Positions 37,743 to 51,200 of a DNA stretch of 64,000 bases are shown here, piece after piece (positions within the stretch are counted from its first letter, which is position 1; each line of letters opens with the position of its first letter). Origin of the DNA: Membranipora membranacea (lineage: Eukaryota > Bryozoa > Gymnolaemata > Cheilostomatida > Membraniporidae); assembly GCA_914767715.1 (NCBI GenBank), contig OU612066.1, forward strand, positions 17,367,001 to 17,431,000, read 5' to 3'. The notes beneath the pieces were generated by a model. The model was not told where the DNA came from and made no database searches. It was given only the letters and a program-made list of their open reading frames with translations. The translations under genes and the position numbers were made by a program.

Positions 37743-39175
37743 AAAAATTCAATCAAGTAAAACATGGTACTCTCAAACCCAGGTTGAGTTTAGTCTGGCA
37801 GCACTATGTTCTCAAATCAATTCAGTTTCCCAAATCGTCTCACCTGACGTTATCCTGTGTTTAATTCTGATTGTGTAAAATTATTCACTATTCACTTATT
37901 CAGATCACTCTGCCTAGATTTGTATGGAGAAAATGGAACAATTGCTGACGTTTGTAATCGATGATACTTGGTAAATATAACACAAGGTCATGTATGTACT
38001 GGCACTATTTTGATAACAAGTCAAACCCATACTGCGGCAACGAGTCTGTTACATCTGGCATGCTGGGGAGGGATATTGCTAAAGCCAATTATTGAGGTTC
38101 CGGGCAGAGGGAGAAAGAGAAAATTTTCACCTATCAGTAAGTTCATTTGCAATTACTTGTAACTTCAAACCACAAAAATTTGTCTTGTCTTTGTATTACA
38201 AGGGTACAAGATAATAAGACCGCTGTCCTTAAAAATTGACTCTTTACCGGGATTGCTTCCTCTGCAAATGACGGTATATATTAACATTTCTTTCCTGCAG
38301 TGGTCATGAGATGTAAAACAACACAGACAGATTACTTATGAAAATCCTGACTCATTCCTAGAATCTTTATCAGGACAAAAGTTACCCCCAAAGTAAGTAC
38401 AGAAAGTCAGGTTTACCCAGTCTTAGTGCTCAGTTACCAAAAAAGGACCCTGTTAACAATCCATCACTAATGCCATCCTTGATTACGCCCCGCTAACATC
38501 GCCTTTAAAGTTTGAAAGTTAAGCTCCGAAAATATGCAGAAGAATACTGGTATATTTTAGTTATTTACTTTTGAGTGTGAGTATCATGTGCAGCTTGATT
38601 GATATTCAAAATTATGATTATGGATTGCGAGTCTTTTATTTAGAAAAATGAAAGGCAGGGAGGTCATAATCAGAATACCTTCTTTATTGAACTTTCATCA
38701 TGGGATTCTCCATGCAAGATATGAATAATAAATGAATTGTTTAAGACTGAAAGCAACAATCAAGATAGCACCAAAAAATGAAAATAAAAACAACAGGCGG
38801 TCCTATAAAACATGTCAATTCGTTTACAAGGGCAGCACATGAATGGATACTCTGCACTGTCCTGATCAAAGCTTGGATGTAGGATCCAGAATTAAAAGTT
38901 TCTCAAATAGGACAATGTGATAGCATGTCCTTTTTTGTCGTTGGGGCCTCAAAATATATCAATATCTTGTAGTCTGTCTCAATAGCATGCAGCACCAGAA
39001 TCGACCTAACAAACTTAACTTGAAGGCTGCAACAGGTGCATTGTTTTTTTATCCATTCATTATAACAACATGCCATATACACAACCTTCTCTTTGTTTCT
39101 TGTATTCCTCATTCAATCCCTTCAGCACTCACAAGCAGCAAACGCTTGTCCTCTCATAAACACAACTCCTTAGCG

Positions 39176-39185
39176 TTTATTTATT
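39176..39185 (-). terminator. Possible proximal poly(A) signals of GABBR2
   Basis: Two overlapping TTTATT words on the plus strand read AATAAATAAA on the minus strand, only about 23 bases after the GABBR2 stop. They would give a very short 3' UTR; a second candidate lies at 38683-38688. Confidence 0.35.
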
Positions 39186-39207
39186 GCCTAAAGTGACTCT
39201 CTCATCT

Positions 39208-42200
39208 TCATAGATGTGTTGATTGTTGCATGTCTAAGATATCCGAAAGTTGCTGTTTCGTCACCAGTATCTCGGTTCTAACTTTGTCATGGTAGCTACC
39301 ATCCGTCATGGTAATCAGAGGTTTAATTAGAGGTGTGGTCACTCCTGCTTCCTCGCGGAAGTCTACTGACTCTTCTGCTGTTGAAGAGAAGAATTACATG
39401 ACAGTTATTGATCAGCCAACCACGACAAAACAGATTGGTCACTCTTGTTAACGCAAAACCTGGTTAGATTCTTCAATGGTCACCATGCATTATTTTTTAA
39501 AATGCCTGCATCAACGGATATTGACAAACACATAGTCAATTTGGATTAAAATAAACGTTGAGCAGTCGCTAGTAAATCAATGTGATTTGCTCAAAACTGA
39601 ATGCTATGCTAGTAATAATAATACATTTATTATGATGATATAAATGAAACACAACATTGGCGAAAGCTTAGGAGCAACTTGCTCCTCAGGTCTTCCTTAT
39701 GGGTAAGATGGAACAAAGTCAGTTAAAGTGCCTAAACTTTGACGGGGCGGAATTTAAGCACTAAAACTAGGTCAAACCAAAGGTGTGAACTGATCAATTT
39801 AATCCATCTAAATTGAACCAGGACCCCCTCGGCCAAATTTTATTTGAGGAATCCAACATTTCTTAATGCAGCCACATTCTCAGGTTAATGAAAAGGGTAC
39901 AAATGAACAAATCCACACTATAAATTCACTAAAGCCAATGATTATAGCATAAAGATCAAAACTATAACTGATAATATTACTGGGTCAACATCAAATAGTA
40001 CCACTTGGTGATTGGGCATACAGGGAGACTTCTAGACTGCTACCATCCATGATGTCACTATTCCAAGTGAAAGATGGACTCTGTACTATTTCCTGGATGC
40101 GTAATATTATACGATTCCTACAACCATTACGGCAAAACCTTTTAGATAGAAATAGTGTAGTACTACTGCACAAAAGAATCCAAGGAGTAGTTTGCCTTGG
40201 AAAGTCAAAACTTTGACTTGATTAAAGGCGTGGAGACAAAAGGTGTTGGGGGCTGTGCTGGTTTGTGAGCCTTTGTAGATAAGCGTGCTTTGTTTTCAAT
40301 AAAACATGTGCTGGCCAACATTGTTACAATAGAGACTTGTACCCTTATTTATATTCAGTGTTTTGTAACAGTTGTTCTGGCAAGTTATCCTCTCTTGGTG
40401 TTTATGGCCTGAGAATGCATACTCGCATGCGTCTATATCTAAGTTTCTGTACCTGCTTTCACTGTGTGTCACAGCTAAATTTATATTAACATCAGAGTCG
40501 ACATACGTAACACCAGTACTCTCAGAACCCTTAATCTCTCCGGAGTTATTGTCCGATCTATCATCGACTGTTAAAATGTGGAACAATTACTTTCATTATG
40601 TCATGCAAGGGGTTATTCCCACTCTCAGGGGTTCAAATGCACTTCAAGCTTCAGGTAGTGTAATTAAGACAGGAAAAGAGGGGATATTAAATAAAGCTGA
40701 TGCGGCTTGTTGGCCTGCACATTGCAAACTTGATTGGGAGTTCACAATGTCATGCTCGACCAATATTGTGCATTTAATGTTGAAATCCAATATTATTTTA
40801 ACACGCTAGGTAGGGAGGCAAAATGAGAAAGGCTGAGGTCAGGTATGAGCTGTTTTGCATAAGTTTGAATGTCTTTACTGATCTGTCTAGAGGGAGCAAC
40901 TCCTAATACAATTGAAATGGTTCAAATTTGATCTGAGCAGGGAGGGTGGGAGGTGATATCCCACCCTCCTAGAACTAAGCGAGACCTATATGTTGTGAGG
41001 CTCATAGCTTCAGAAGCAGGGAAACAATACAAGGCTGTCACATTGAGCTCACCATACATGAAAATCATGAAAGTTTAAAACTGACACGACAACAATACAT
41101 CTAGCAAAGGTTAGACTGGAAAGTTGGTCAAATTGTAAAAATCATGCCATCATCCTAGCATTGTTGGTTGAAATTAACAATGTGGCTGCAGTAGGTCTTG
41201 GAACATTTGGTTACGTACCGTCGCTGCTCGTTTGCACAGTTAGGTGGTTTCCGTTGGTGGTTGCAGTCATTCCTTGCGTTTGTTGTATGCTCGGTGTTGC
41301 TTGGGAGTCCACGGTTGCTACTGAATACTCGATTATCTTATCAGTAAGCTACAAAAGTACAGAAGTGTGTTTATGTGCTCCAGTATGCTGACAGAGAGAC
41401 CCTGTGGTATAATCTTATTTATGATGTGTTGTTTGGCGAAAATTTCTTATATCTAATATCCAATATTCCCATATGATTATCACATAAACAATTTAATATA
41501 AATAAGCATATATTTTATAGGTTACGATCATAAAATTTCATGGCAAATGAAATGGTTCTGTGAGCCTTGCAGCTAATCGGCCAGATTTTCCTTTCAAATT
41601 CTTGCATATTATGATATAGCAGTACCCTACAAGCATGAGTTGTGGCTGTTAGAGAAAGTTTTCTATTTAAATCTATAATTTAATACATGTCTTGGTCATA
41701 TAAATTGCAGTACACCCAACTCTACTTGCTTATCACTCACCTCAGTCTGGCTCATATGTCCGAGGGACTTATCTTCTAGTAATGAGTTCAGCTGTAAGAA
41801 AGGTGACATGAAATGTAGGAAAGATAATTCATACCCAACACCGTTACCCATACACAAAATTTCATCTTGATTGAAATTTTTTTTACCTAATTTACTCGAT
41901 GGCTTATGGTTATGTCAATAAAGTTTTAAAATAAAGTTAGTAGTTTGATGCGAGCCTTCCTCATTACACTTCCCCTGTTCAAAAGTTGCAGCAGATGCTC
42001 TCAATCTAAAAATGGCTGCGTGCATATCGTCGGAGCCGTTAGAACATTGAGTCTTAATATACCCTTCCTCACTCAATAACCATCACTATATATCTATCTA
42101 TCCATCCATCTACCTCTCACTAAACTCACCTTTTCAAGTTTCAGTATGTCAGACTTATATCTCTGTTCCATGTTCTGCATATTAGCTTCTAATTCTGATG

Positions 42201-45200
42201 ACCGCTGACGACTCAACGATTTATCCGATTTCACCAGCTTTAGTTTCACTCTCGGCCTTCTGTTGATACTTGGGTTATTATCACCTTTCCGTAAATGCAT
42301 CACCTGTTTATCAGAAGGAGAATCAGTTTTATCACTCCAGCAGCACAACATTTTTGCTCGGTGTTCGGAGGAAAGGTGAAGTCCTCAGTCCCCTGTCATT
42401 GTCTAGTGCCAGTAATTGAAGATGAACTCTTGGTACACGTAGAGCCTAATGCTCTAGAGATACAGATAGATTGAAGGTGGATGTAAAGTCTTGTGCTCTA
42501 GAGATAGATTTTCAATTCAGCTGTCGCTACGCTTGAAAGCAACTTGACTATGGGAAGAGAGAACATGCTGCCGATAGTCAATATTATCTGTAACAAGCTC
42601 TCGAAATTTGATACATTTACAGGATGTAAGCCTATCTAGCAGAGTGCAGTGTTTACGTTATGGAGCTGAACAACGCCTATTTTATGTATTACTAAACAGT
42701 ATTATAGAATCAAGGAATTGATTTTTGCAATTTAATTATCTGCCATGTATGTTTAATAGGAAACATTAGATAATCTAGTGTAAACTTAAATTGATTGCTG
42801 TTGCAGAATGCAATAAAGAGATTGTATGCATTCAAGTGTGTGCCTGATGGTAAATATGATGAGACTGGTGGAAAAAGAGGAGATGAGATTTATTGATAGG
42901 AGATGAGGTAATGAATGTGAGAGAGGTCATTGATCGACTTGTTATCATGTGAGTGTATTCTAGAATATTCTCTGCGCATTGAGATATCCAATGTTATGGA
43001 AGTGCCGATATCCTATTAGTGTAATGAAATAAAAGAGAAGTTGTGCTTATGGCCCCATCATATTAGCCAATGGACTAGTTTCAATCAAAAAAGTAGCTGT
43101 ATAGTCTTAGTCTTAACCTAAAGACCCCTTTTTTGTTTTTGATACAAAACGCAAAATGGGCCTTTGAGAAACAGCTATAAGATCTGCAACTATCATTAAA
43201 TTTTAATTGGCCCCATTTGTGTCTGGAATTTACCAACACAGAGTTAGGGCAACAGCACCCCTACTGCTCCCATACCATCTGGTACTTTTACATTCTCTAC
43301 TGTGAATGGGATTTTCCATCGATTATTAATAATAAATTTTCTTCCACAAGTACATTACGTGCTTTTTTCCAATATAATGCATTGTTACATGCATGTGGAG
43401 ACAATAACTAGAACTTCTGTCAATTTCCACGCATGTGGAGACAATAATTAAATGTTTTGTGACTTGCCCATGTACAAACCTTTGGACCGAAGACAAGGCA
43501 GAGAGTTGTAGTGGTACAAAGTATAATTAGGCATCCTATGATAAGATGTAGATAGTCTGGCTGGTCACTTAGTATGTAGGATATTGATACAGCACTAGCG
43601 CACATGATCACCACGTTATATACACTCAATCCTATGTACTTTGAGTCATTGAGGGCTGGTATACTGACTTTTCGAGTGTTCCATGCAAACCAGCAACCTG
43701 CAACCTAGGAAGGAAAGCGTGTTATATCAGAGTATTTATATCGTTAGAGCTATTAGGCTGCATTATAATGATTTGTATATCAAGATGATGGGTAGTCTGT
43801 GGCCACTGCCTGATTTTTATCCTGACATGGAAAGGAGGATCACATTGCCTATCCTTTGCTCCAAGCTGTACCAAATTTGCAGGGGGGTTAAAGCACACAA
43901 TGGGCACTAACAAATCCCAGTGATCCCAGGATCCGCAGCGTGATTTAAACTCAGAACGTTCAACACATCGTATAGCAATATATAATAGGTACTAAATCAG
44001 CTACATTTTGCTCCACTACAGTGTAATCCTCATAATTCAGAACTTATGTTGATTCAGACAAAGGACACTGGTCCCATCAGCCATATTTCAACACATTTTA
44101 ATAACGCCACATAATTCAAACTCAAGCTTAATAAGGACAACATTTGGTGGTCTCCAGAGGTTTAAATGAAGTGGAGTGCACTGTACTCACCAACAGAAGT
44201 CCTTTATATGCATAGAACAGAGAAGCCCAAACATTCATGTGAATACTCTTGCATTGTATGATTATAGGAGTAATCTGCACCTGTTGATCTTCCTGGAAAA
44301 GGAAATGGAAAACTGCTGTATGGACATATAGCTAGAAACTGAACAACTCCCGATGTGAGATGTGAGTACATAACGATTATTTATTGGCTTAAATGCTCAT
44401 GCAAAATTGAAAAACTGAGAAATAGATGTGCTGGCCGAAGGGTATGCCATCTTTTTTAGGGAGTTCACCAGAAACCACACAAAAGGTCACCTGTTTTGGC
44501 TTAACTAATGAATGTAGGGGTTAGCAGCAGATGCTTCTGCCAACCCCTGAAACCATTTGTCAGGTCCAAATAGGATGAAATAGCCATGATGGGATCCATT
44601 CAAACTGATATTGTGATATACTATTGCATGTATATCTCTGATCGATAGAGAGTGAATTAAAAAATGTATCGCAAGTATATTCAGAATTATATTGCGGTGA
44701 CGACCCAAGGTCAAACCAAAAATCGGAATAAATTGTCTCAAACTATCACAGATACACATGCACATAGTATTGATATGAAGGTTGGGTCCATAATCTTATG
44801 GCAGGCCAATATGGAGGCAATCGCTTACTATATATAACTGATTTCAATTACGAGGCAGAGTTTAAAGCGATACCAAAAAAAACATAATGAACATCTAGTA
44901 GCATATATGAAGTGAAAGGCAAGGAAATGAATGAAGAAAAATTTAGGGAAAGGCATTTCTTCATCGTTCCCTATAATGCATCTACAAAGTGCTAAAATAT
45001 ATATAGGATGCAGCGCATCCAAAGTCATGTCAAGCATTGCAAGTGTAAATTATAAGCAGAAAAAGTACCCTTAACCTAGCCAATGTGTTGCCACTGATAT
45101 GATTGACTGATGGGTTGTAAAGAGAGCCAATGCCAGGTCAAAGGGAGCACCTAGGCCTTTTCAGATATAATAAAAGTGAAATTATATACCAAGTCAGGAA

Positions 45201-48200
45201 AGTACCATTTGACCTGGTATTTGCCCCCACCCCACCCACAGGCCAAACAGATCCAACACATTGGCTACCCTACCCTTACAATACAAAAAAAAAGATGAAT
45301 TTCAGACATGCACATATTCCCTATAGGTACAATATACCCTACCACCAGTGCTGATGAATGATGGTGATCGATCTAGAAAAATCAGGTTAACATAAAAATT
45401 CAGCTAGCCTGCGCGGATGATGGGGAAATGCATGCAGTTGATTACTTTACTTGACCATAGGTTTTCTTCAGCTCCATAGGAAAAGGGTTCGTTTTGTCGC
45501 CTTGGTATTTTGGTGGAATATTTTTCAGCTATAAAAATTTCAATCTTGGTAATTAAAACTTCACTTTTCCTGATAACACTGACTTACGAAAGTAGCAAGT
45601 TGTTAAGTTGCCCTAACATATTCAGCTTAGTGATGGAGTCTTGCACCCGGAGGTTATGACATGTGACTTCTCTTATCCTTTCTAACATCAATCCCATGAT
45701 GACAATCATACAATTTTCTGTAATCTTCATGAGAAATGGGAGATCTTGAAGAAAGAGTTTATAGTTTGTGAGAGTTATTCCCTCTTTGACATTAAACAGA
45801 CAACTCCCAACTACATTTCCCTGATTGCTTTTTCACATTCTCCTTGGCAATTCATGCAAAGAAGGCCCATTGTGTTCTGTTTGGCTCATCATAGATTCAT
45901 ATGGCAAGCAATATACAAGACCAATGATTTTTTAGTATGTAACCATATTGAAGTAGTTATTTTGATGAAACTAAGAAATCAAGATGTTAAATTAGTCAAT
46001 TTGAAGTTACCTCATCAGGCAGCCTGATAGTTTTAATCTTCAGCGGGTCGACTATAGTCCAGGTAATGAGAAGTATGAGATCAATAACCACCAATCCCAC
46101 AACCATCAGCACCAATAGGTGGTCCTTTATAGCCTGAAACACCCAAGATTATTGGTTTAAGTCAAGTTCCTATTCTGTCACGCAAAACTAACTTTCACAC
46201 CGACAGCTTTCCTTTCAAAATACCGGTGAAAGAACTTTCTAGATTTTGTATGACATATCATGACAATGGTTAAATCTACACAAAGAAATTATGTAGTTTT
46301 CTTTTGACAACCTGCCATACCAATCGTTACCTTTTACACAATGATCAGATGTATGTATTGATTGAAAACAATCCTAAGGTTCACAACACTAGTCCTAAAG
46401 GTCTGAAATAGTGACCGATCTATACTCAAAAATAAAATTTGTGTAGTGCTTAATTTCCCAGCCTCTCAACTGGGTTATGGTGGTGATTGACTTAAACAAG
46501 AATTTGAATGCTGAAACAAATAAAAAAGTAGAACAGGCTTTGACTTATTCACCATTTTCTCAACCAGCAAGATCCACATGCATAGCAATGTATAACTTAA
46601 ATTGGACCTTATTGAAAAAAGCTTAGAATGCCAAAAATTATTTACCTTTTTCTGTTTGTGAGGAGCATGAAATATGTTATACACTCTCCAGGTCTTAGCA
46701 AACATGGCTCCAAAGGCCAAGCTGAAACCAATACTCATCACCCAGGTTCGAGCCTGAAAAATACGATCGAAAATAGAACTTTGGCATCTACTGAATCTAA
46801 TGCATAACCATACAAAAACCCAGCTCAAAATATAAAGTGTCATTTGGGTTGACCAATAGAATGATGTTAGTTACACCATAGCAACTTGTTTCCCCTGTGT
46901 CCTGAGCTGCATCAAATTTTACATGCCTGGTGCAAGGATATCTGTTGACATAGAACTTTCATATTGATAGCACCAGGTCTCTATGTTGATGAAATTAATT
47001 TAGATCAATTCAATGCTGATAGCTCTCCCCCTCCCTCTATTCAAGAAACAGGGTGTCAAAATCCACACCCAACATTAATGGCCTGCGACAACTCTATTCG
47101 ATCCAAGATATTATACTTACGATGCAAACTATTTGATAAATTGTGCTGCCTATCAGGTCAAAGTCTAGTCTTAACAGGAACACTGCGACAAATATTAAGA
47201 AGCACCCAATGATGATGATGTTGTTCATGTTCGGGCTGGACATCTTTATATACCTAAAAGTATACAACAGGATCGGCGTTTACACCGATAGGATTACTAG
47301 GAAGGGTTTTCATAATATATTAGGATTTATAAATAACATTCTCAATGATTAATGACTTTAAAAAACAAATTTACTTGAGATCACAAACCTAATAATATTT
47401 GGAATTATCGCTTACACTTCTACCTGTTTGCTCTACAAAAATAGTTGCATTTGAGGAGTTGTCTTAGTTCAATAAACAAAGACAACTCCCGGTATAACTG
47501 CCAACATTTAGCTATCATGGAAAATACTTGGTGAAATCACAACTTGAATGAATAATATTTAGTTGCTGATTGATGGCTGACCCACCTCGTTTTTCTGTAT
47601 TTGATATTGACTGCCAAGAATGCTGCTGCTAGAAACTGACCAAGCACGGCAAGTATGATAAGAGATATCTGAATATACAGGTTTGGTTTCTGTGTCTCAT
47701 CTTTTCTAAGTATCCTATCTCGTGGTACTCCGTGACCACCGCCACCCCAGTATATCAACGAGTCATCGATTTTCTTTTTCTTGTCCACCATGTCATAAGA
47801 TCCAATCTTTCTCAATTCATAGCAATTATTATTGCCTAACCTTTCATTCTTACACGCTGTAATTGGAAAAAAGAGAGCAGGGATTTTAGGTAATCTTATT
47901 GTACCATCAGGAATCAAGCTTTTGCTTTGTGCGCCAAGGATCTTCGTGTGGGATTTTGGAGTTGTTTTACACAGTTAGCTCAATTATCGATTATGAGGGT
48001 CTTATAGATGTGAAAATAATGTTCTCACCGTTAAACTGAAGGATAGCAAGTTGTGCCTGTCGACTTCCATTTACAAATTTCACATCTCCCTTCAACAAAA
48101 ACATTAATATTGTTACTGTGTGACCAGCGATGCCTCATGACTCCCTTCCGCTAGTATCTTGTTGGTCAGGCTCTTTGGTGGTTTTGCCAGGTGTTGTATA

Positions 48201-51200
48201 TGGTTTATAATTGGGTTTAAGAGGCACTTGGCAATGGCTACCTGAAAATGACTTCATTTGCTTCTCATACAATATCATAAACATGATTTGAAGCTTAGAT
48301 CTAGCTGATCTCTTTGCCTGCATTTTAAGTCTCCCCTCACCTCGACTGTTTGTGTTGAAGAGACCAGGTGAGGGGGAGTAAATCCAGAGGCGACAAAGAG
48401 ATGAAAAATAATAATCTAGTTGAATATAGACATTTATCTACTCACAGATGCACCCAGGAATTCTGTTCTTGCTACTTGGCTTATAAACTTCTCACTTTTC
48501 ACTTTTGACCAGTTGACCAGATTATCCGAGGTAGTGATGGTGTTCTGTAAAGCTAGTGCCATAAGCCAGATTCCATCATAGGCATAAGCGTTAAACGGAC
48601 TCTCCTCCCTTCCTCTTAGGAGCACTTCGTATTGAAATCTATAATCTTTGGCCGGCTGAAATTTGAAAATAATTTGTAAGAGTTCAAAGATACATTATCA
48701 TTTTTTCTCCTCCACTCCCCCCCCCCCCCCAACTTTTGCAACAAATTTATGAAAATTTAGGACGAGGACCAGGATGATATTGCCTGCCAAATAAAAAATG
48801 ATAATAATAAAGCTGTATCAATGTGTTCAGAAGGCAATCTGTTTTACTTTTTGGCAACTTCACCGATTGCTTTTCCGTCATGAGTTATTCAGGAAAGCTA
48901 GCCAGAAGGCAGAGGAGTGTTTAACCTTGGATTTCTCTCACATTCAAAGAGGCACTTCGACATAACATATAACCTAGGATTAACACACTTTGCTCGCAAA
49001 TCATTTTTGTCCTTGACTGGGAGTTGTACTCCATGCGTAGAAAACAGTGCCGTTTGGATAAATTCATAATTGTATGAGCTAAGGCTAGGAAAGCTGCTAC
49101 ACTTCCACATACATCCAACATCATACCCTTCCATTAATAATGTGTTTGGTGTCACTGTCAGTTATACTTGTCCCGATATCCACAGTAAAGTAACCACGTA
49201 GGACATCTTCCATCTGAGAGCGAGAGCAGTTAGTCGTGGATACGTCAGTCCACCAGTCAGGAGGGTACGAAGACGCCGAGGGGAGAATCCACACATATTT
49301 ATGTCCATATACGCCTTTCCAGTACGCCTGTATAACGGGAGGGATACTTAGAGACGCAACGATATGTGAAGTGCAAGTTTTATCCGCAGTTTAACCCGTC
49401 AGACTCAGTAGATATGATTCTTTCGTTTTGCTTTCTAGAGTGCAGAGTGAGATTATCCAAGTCTAATTTTTTATATAATCACCGACCAATGTGTTATAAC
49501 AAATGAGGCCATGTGAAAAAGAAGGAATGTTATTAAATGAATTTTATTAAAAAGCAGGTTATCATAGAATGCTGTCCTACCAACAGCCTTGTGAACTTGT
49601 TTATCACAAGTAATGCAATTTTGTTGCATAAAATATAATATGCAATATTTATCAGTATCCCATAATGCCGTTCTTTGTAAAATCAGGTCAAGAGGAAAAT
49701 TTATTACACATGAGATTGAGTTGATCTTCATGGGAATTGTAGGAGGCGCATTGCTGTACTTCTGTCATAATTACCCTAATTATGTAGCCAGTGAAACAAA
49801 GCTTTCCTCTAAAGTTGTGGGATTAAACTCAAGCTAATATTAACTTTCACAAAATCTAAATATAACTGAAGATTGCATTGAGCCATTATTATATGATATA
49901 GCATTCTAACTGTGTGATAGCTTCACTACTCAGTTCCGATGAGTTTGGAATAGAAGATAATCCCTTGTCTTATGACAGTCTAACAGGATTTACTGTCATG
50001 TCAGCTTTGTCCTCAAATACTACTAATCAGCTACTAGTAAAAGTGCTGATAACCTGCTAGGGTAGCTGGTAGTGGCATTACATTATCAATCATGTGATAA
50101 GAACGTGGCTGATAATGGAATGCCGCTACCAGTGTCCTTGGCAGCGTTTAACCACTAATCAGCCTACTTAGCAGGCAGATTAGAGCAGCGCTGTGTGGGA
50201 GATTTTGGATGACCCAAATTTGTTACTCAATTCACTCTACTGTACTATGATCTTATTCATATGTTTATATAGATAGTACCATATTTAGTCCATGGTAACA
50301 GAGTTATTCACTGTACAAATATTGTTACTCAAATTCACATCCTTGGCTAATCTTTCCTCCCGCAAACTCTATACTCCTGCAGGGATGTATAGGAATTATT
50401 GTCCATATGAAAGACCAATTTTGGTGCAGATAGTTGTTTGGTCAACAAGAAAAAAAATTGCAAATGAGTCTATAAGGTATCCTGAACACTCTTACCTTGC
50501 ACATGAGTATCAGAGCATTGTGATGGTCAAAATATCCTATAATGATTCTGCCGTCCTTAGATACGATATGGTCCAGATTCTGACCTGGATCTTGCAACAG
50601 GCTTTCGGTGGAATTTATCTCAATATTCTTGTCGGCAAGAGAAGAAAGGAGCCCGTCGTGTGTCTACAAAATTAGCGAAACAACTTTTGATTTATATAGT
50701 CAGCTGTCTTACCATTTTTGTCGGATTAGTTGTTGTTTCAATGGGGAATGGGTATAAAAGAGACGGGGTGCGAATTACCTGTGTAATCAAGATGGAAAAT
50801 TAAAGCTTAGATCAATTCTGTGTCCGATACATCCCCACCCAGAGAATGTCTCAAACTTTTGAGCTAATCTCCGACAGGAAGCTGGTTCCTCTGCACTATA
50901 AGTCGTCACAATTTTTTTCAAGTGTGACATGCCATTAAGCATCGCTACTGAAATTTAACCATGGCAGTTTAATTAAATATTATCAATTATATATTAAAAC
51001 AGATAGTTGAAAACCCATTGACATCAAGCCATAGGGCATGTTGTTAAAAATAGGAAGTGATTACAGCCTGGGCTGGATATCCTCATCCGGAGACTCGAAC
51101 AACATACAGTATTTGCAAAGAGTCACATGAACCCGTAAAATTTAAACATGGAGATAATCACTGTTTACACGTCATAAGCTTATTCATTAAACATTTATTA

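Larger units (their letters stand above)
36390..39207. other. Intergenic region, METTL9 to GABBR2
   Basis: This holds the METTL9 promoter and the GABBR2 3' flank. No coding exon is supported. Its striking content is a pair of adjacent palindromes at 37561-37742 (listed separately), with a tgactcagtcagtcactg run near 37378. A TTTATT at 38683-38688 (AATAAA on minus) could serve a long GABBR2 3' UTR. Confidence 0.45.

Noticed and set aside
42304-42400. Extending GABBR2 exon 15 upstream to the ATG of the open frame
   Set aside because: The upstream part has no acceptor in the right phase; the acceptor at 42304-42305 joins exon 14 exactly.
46475-46843. 122-codon minus-strand frame as a separate gene
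   Set aside because: Only its central part is coding, as GABBR2 exon 10; the rest is intron read-through.
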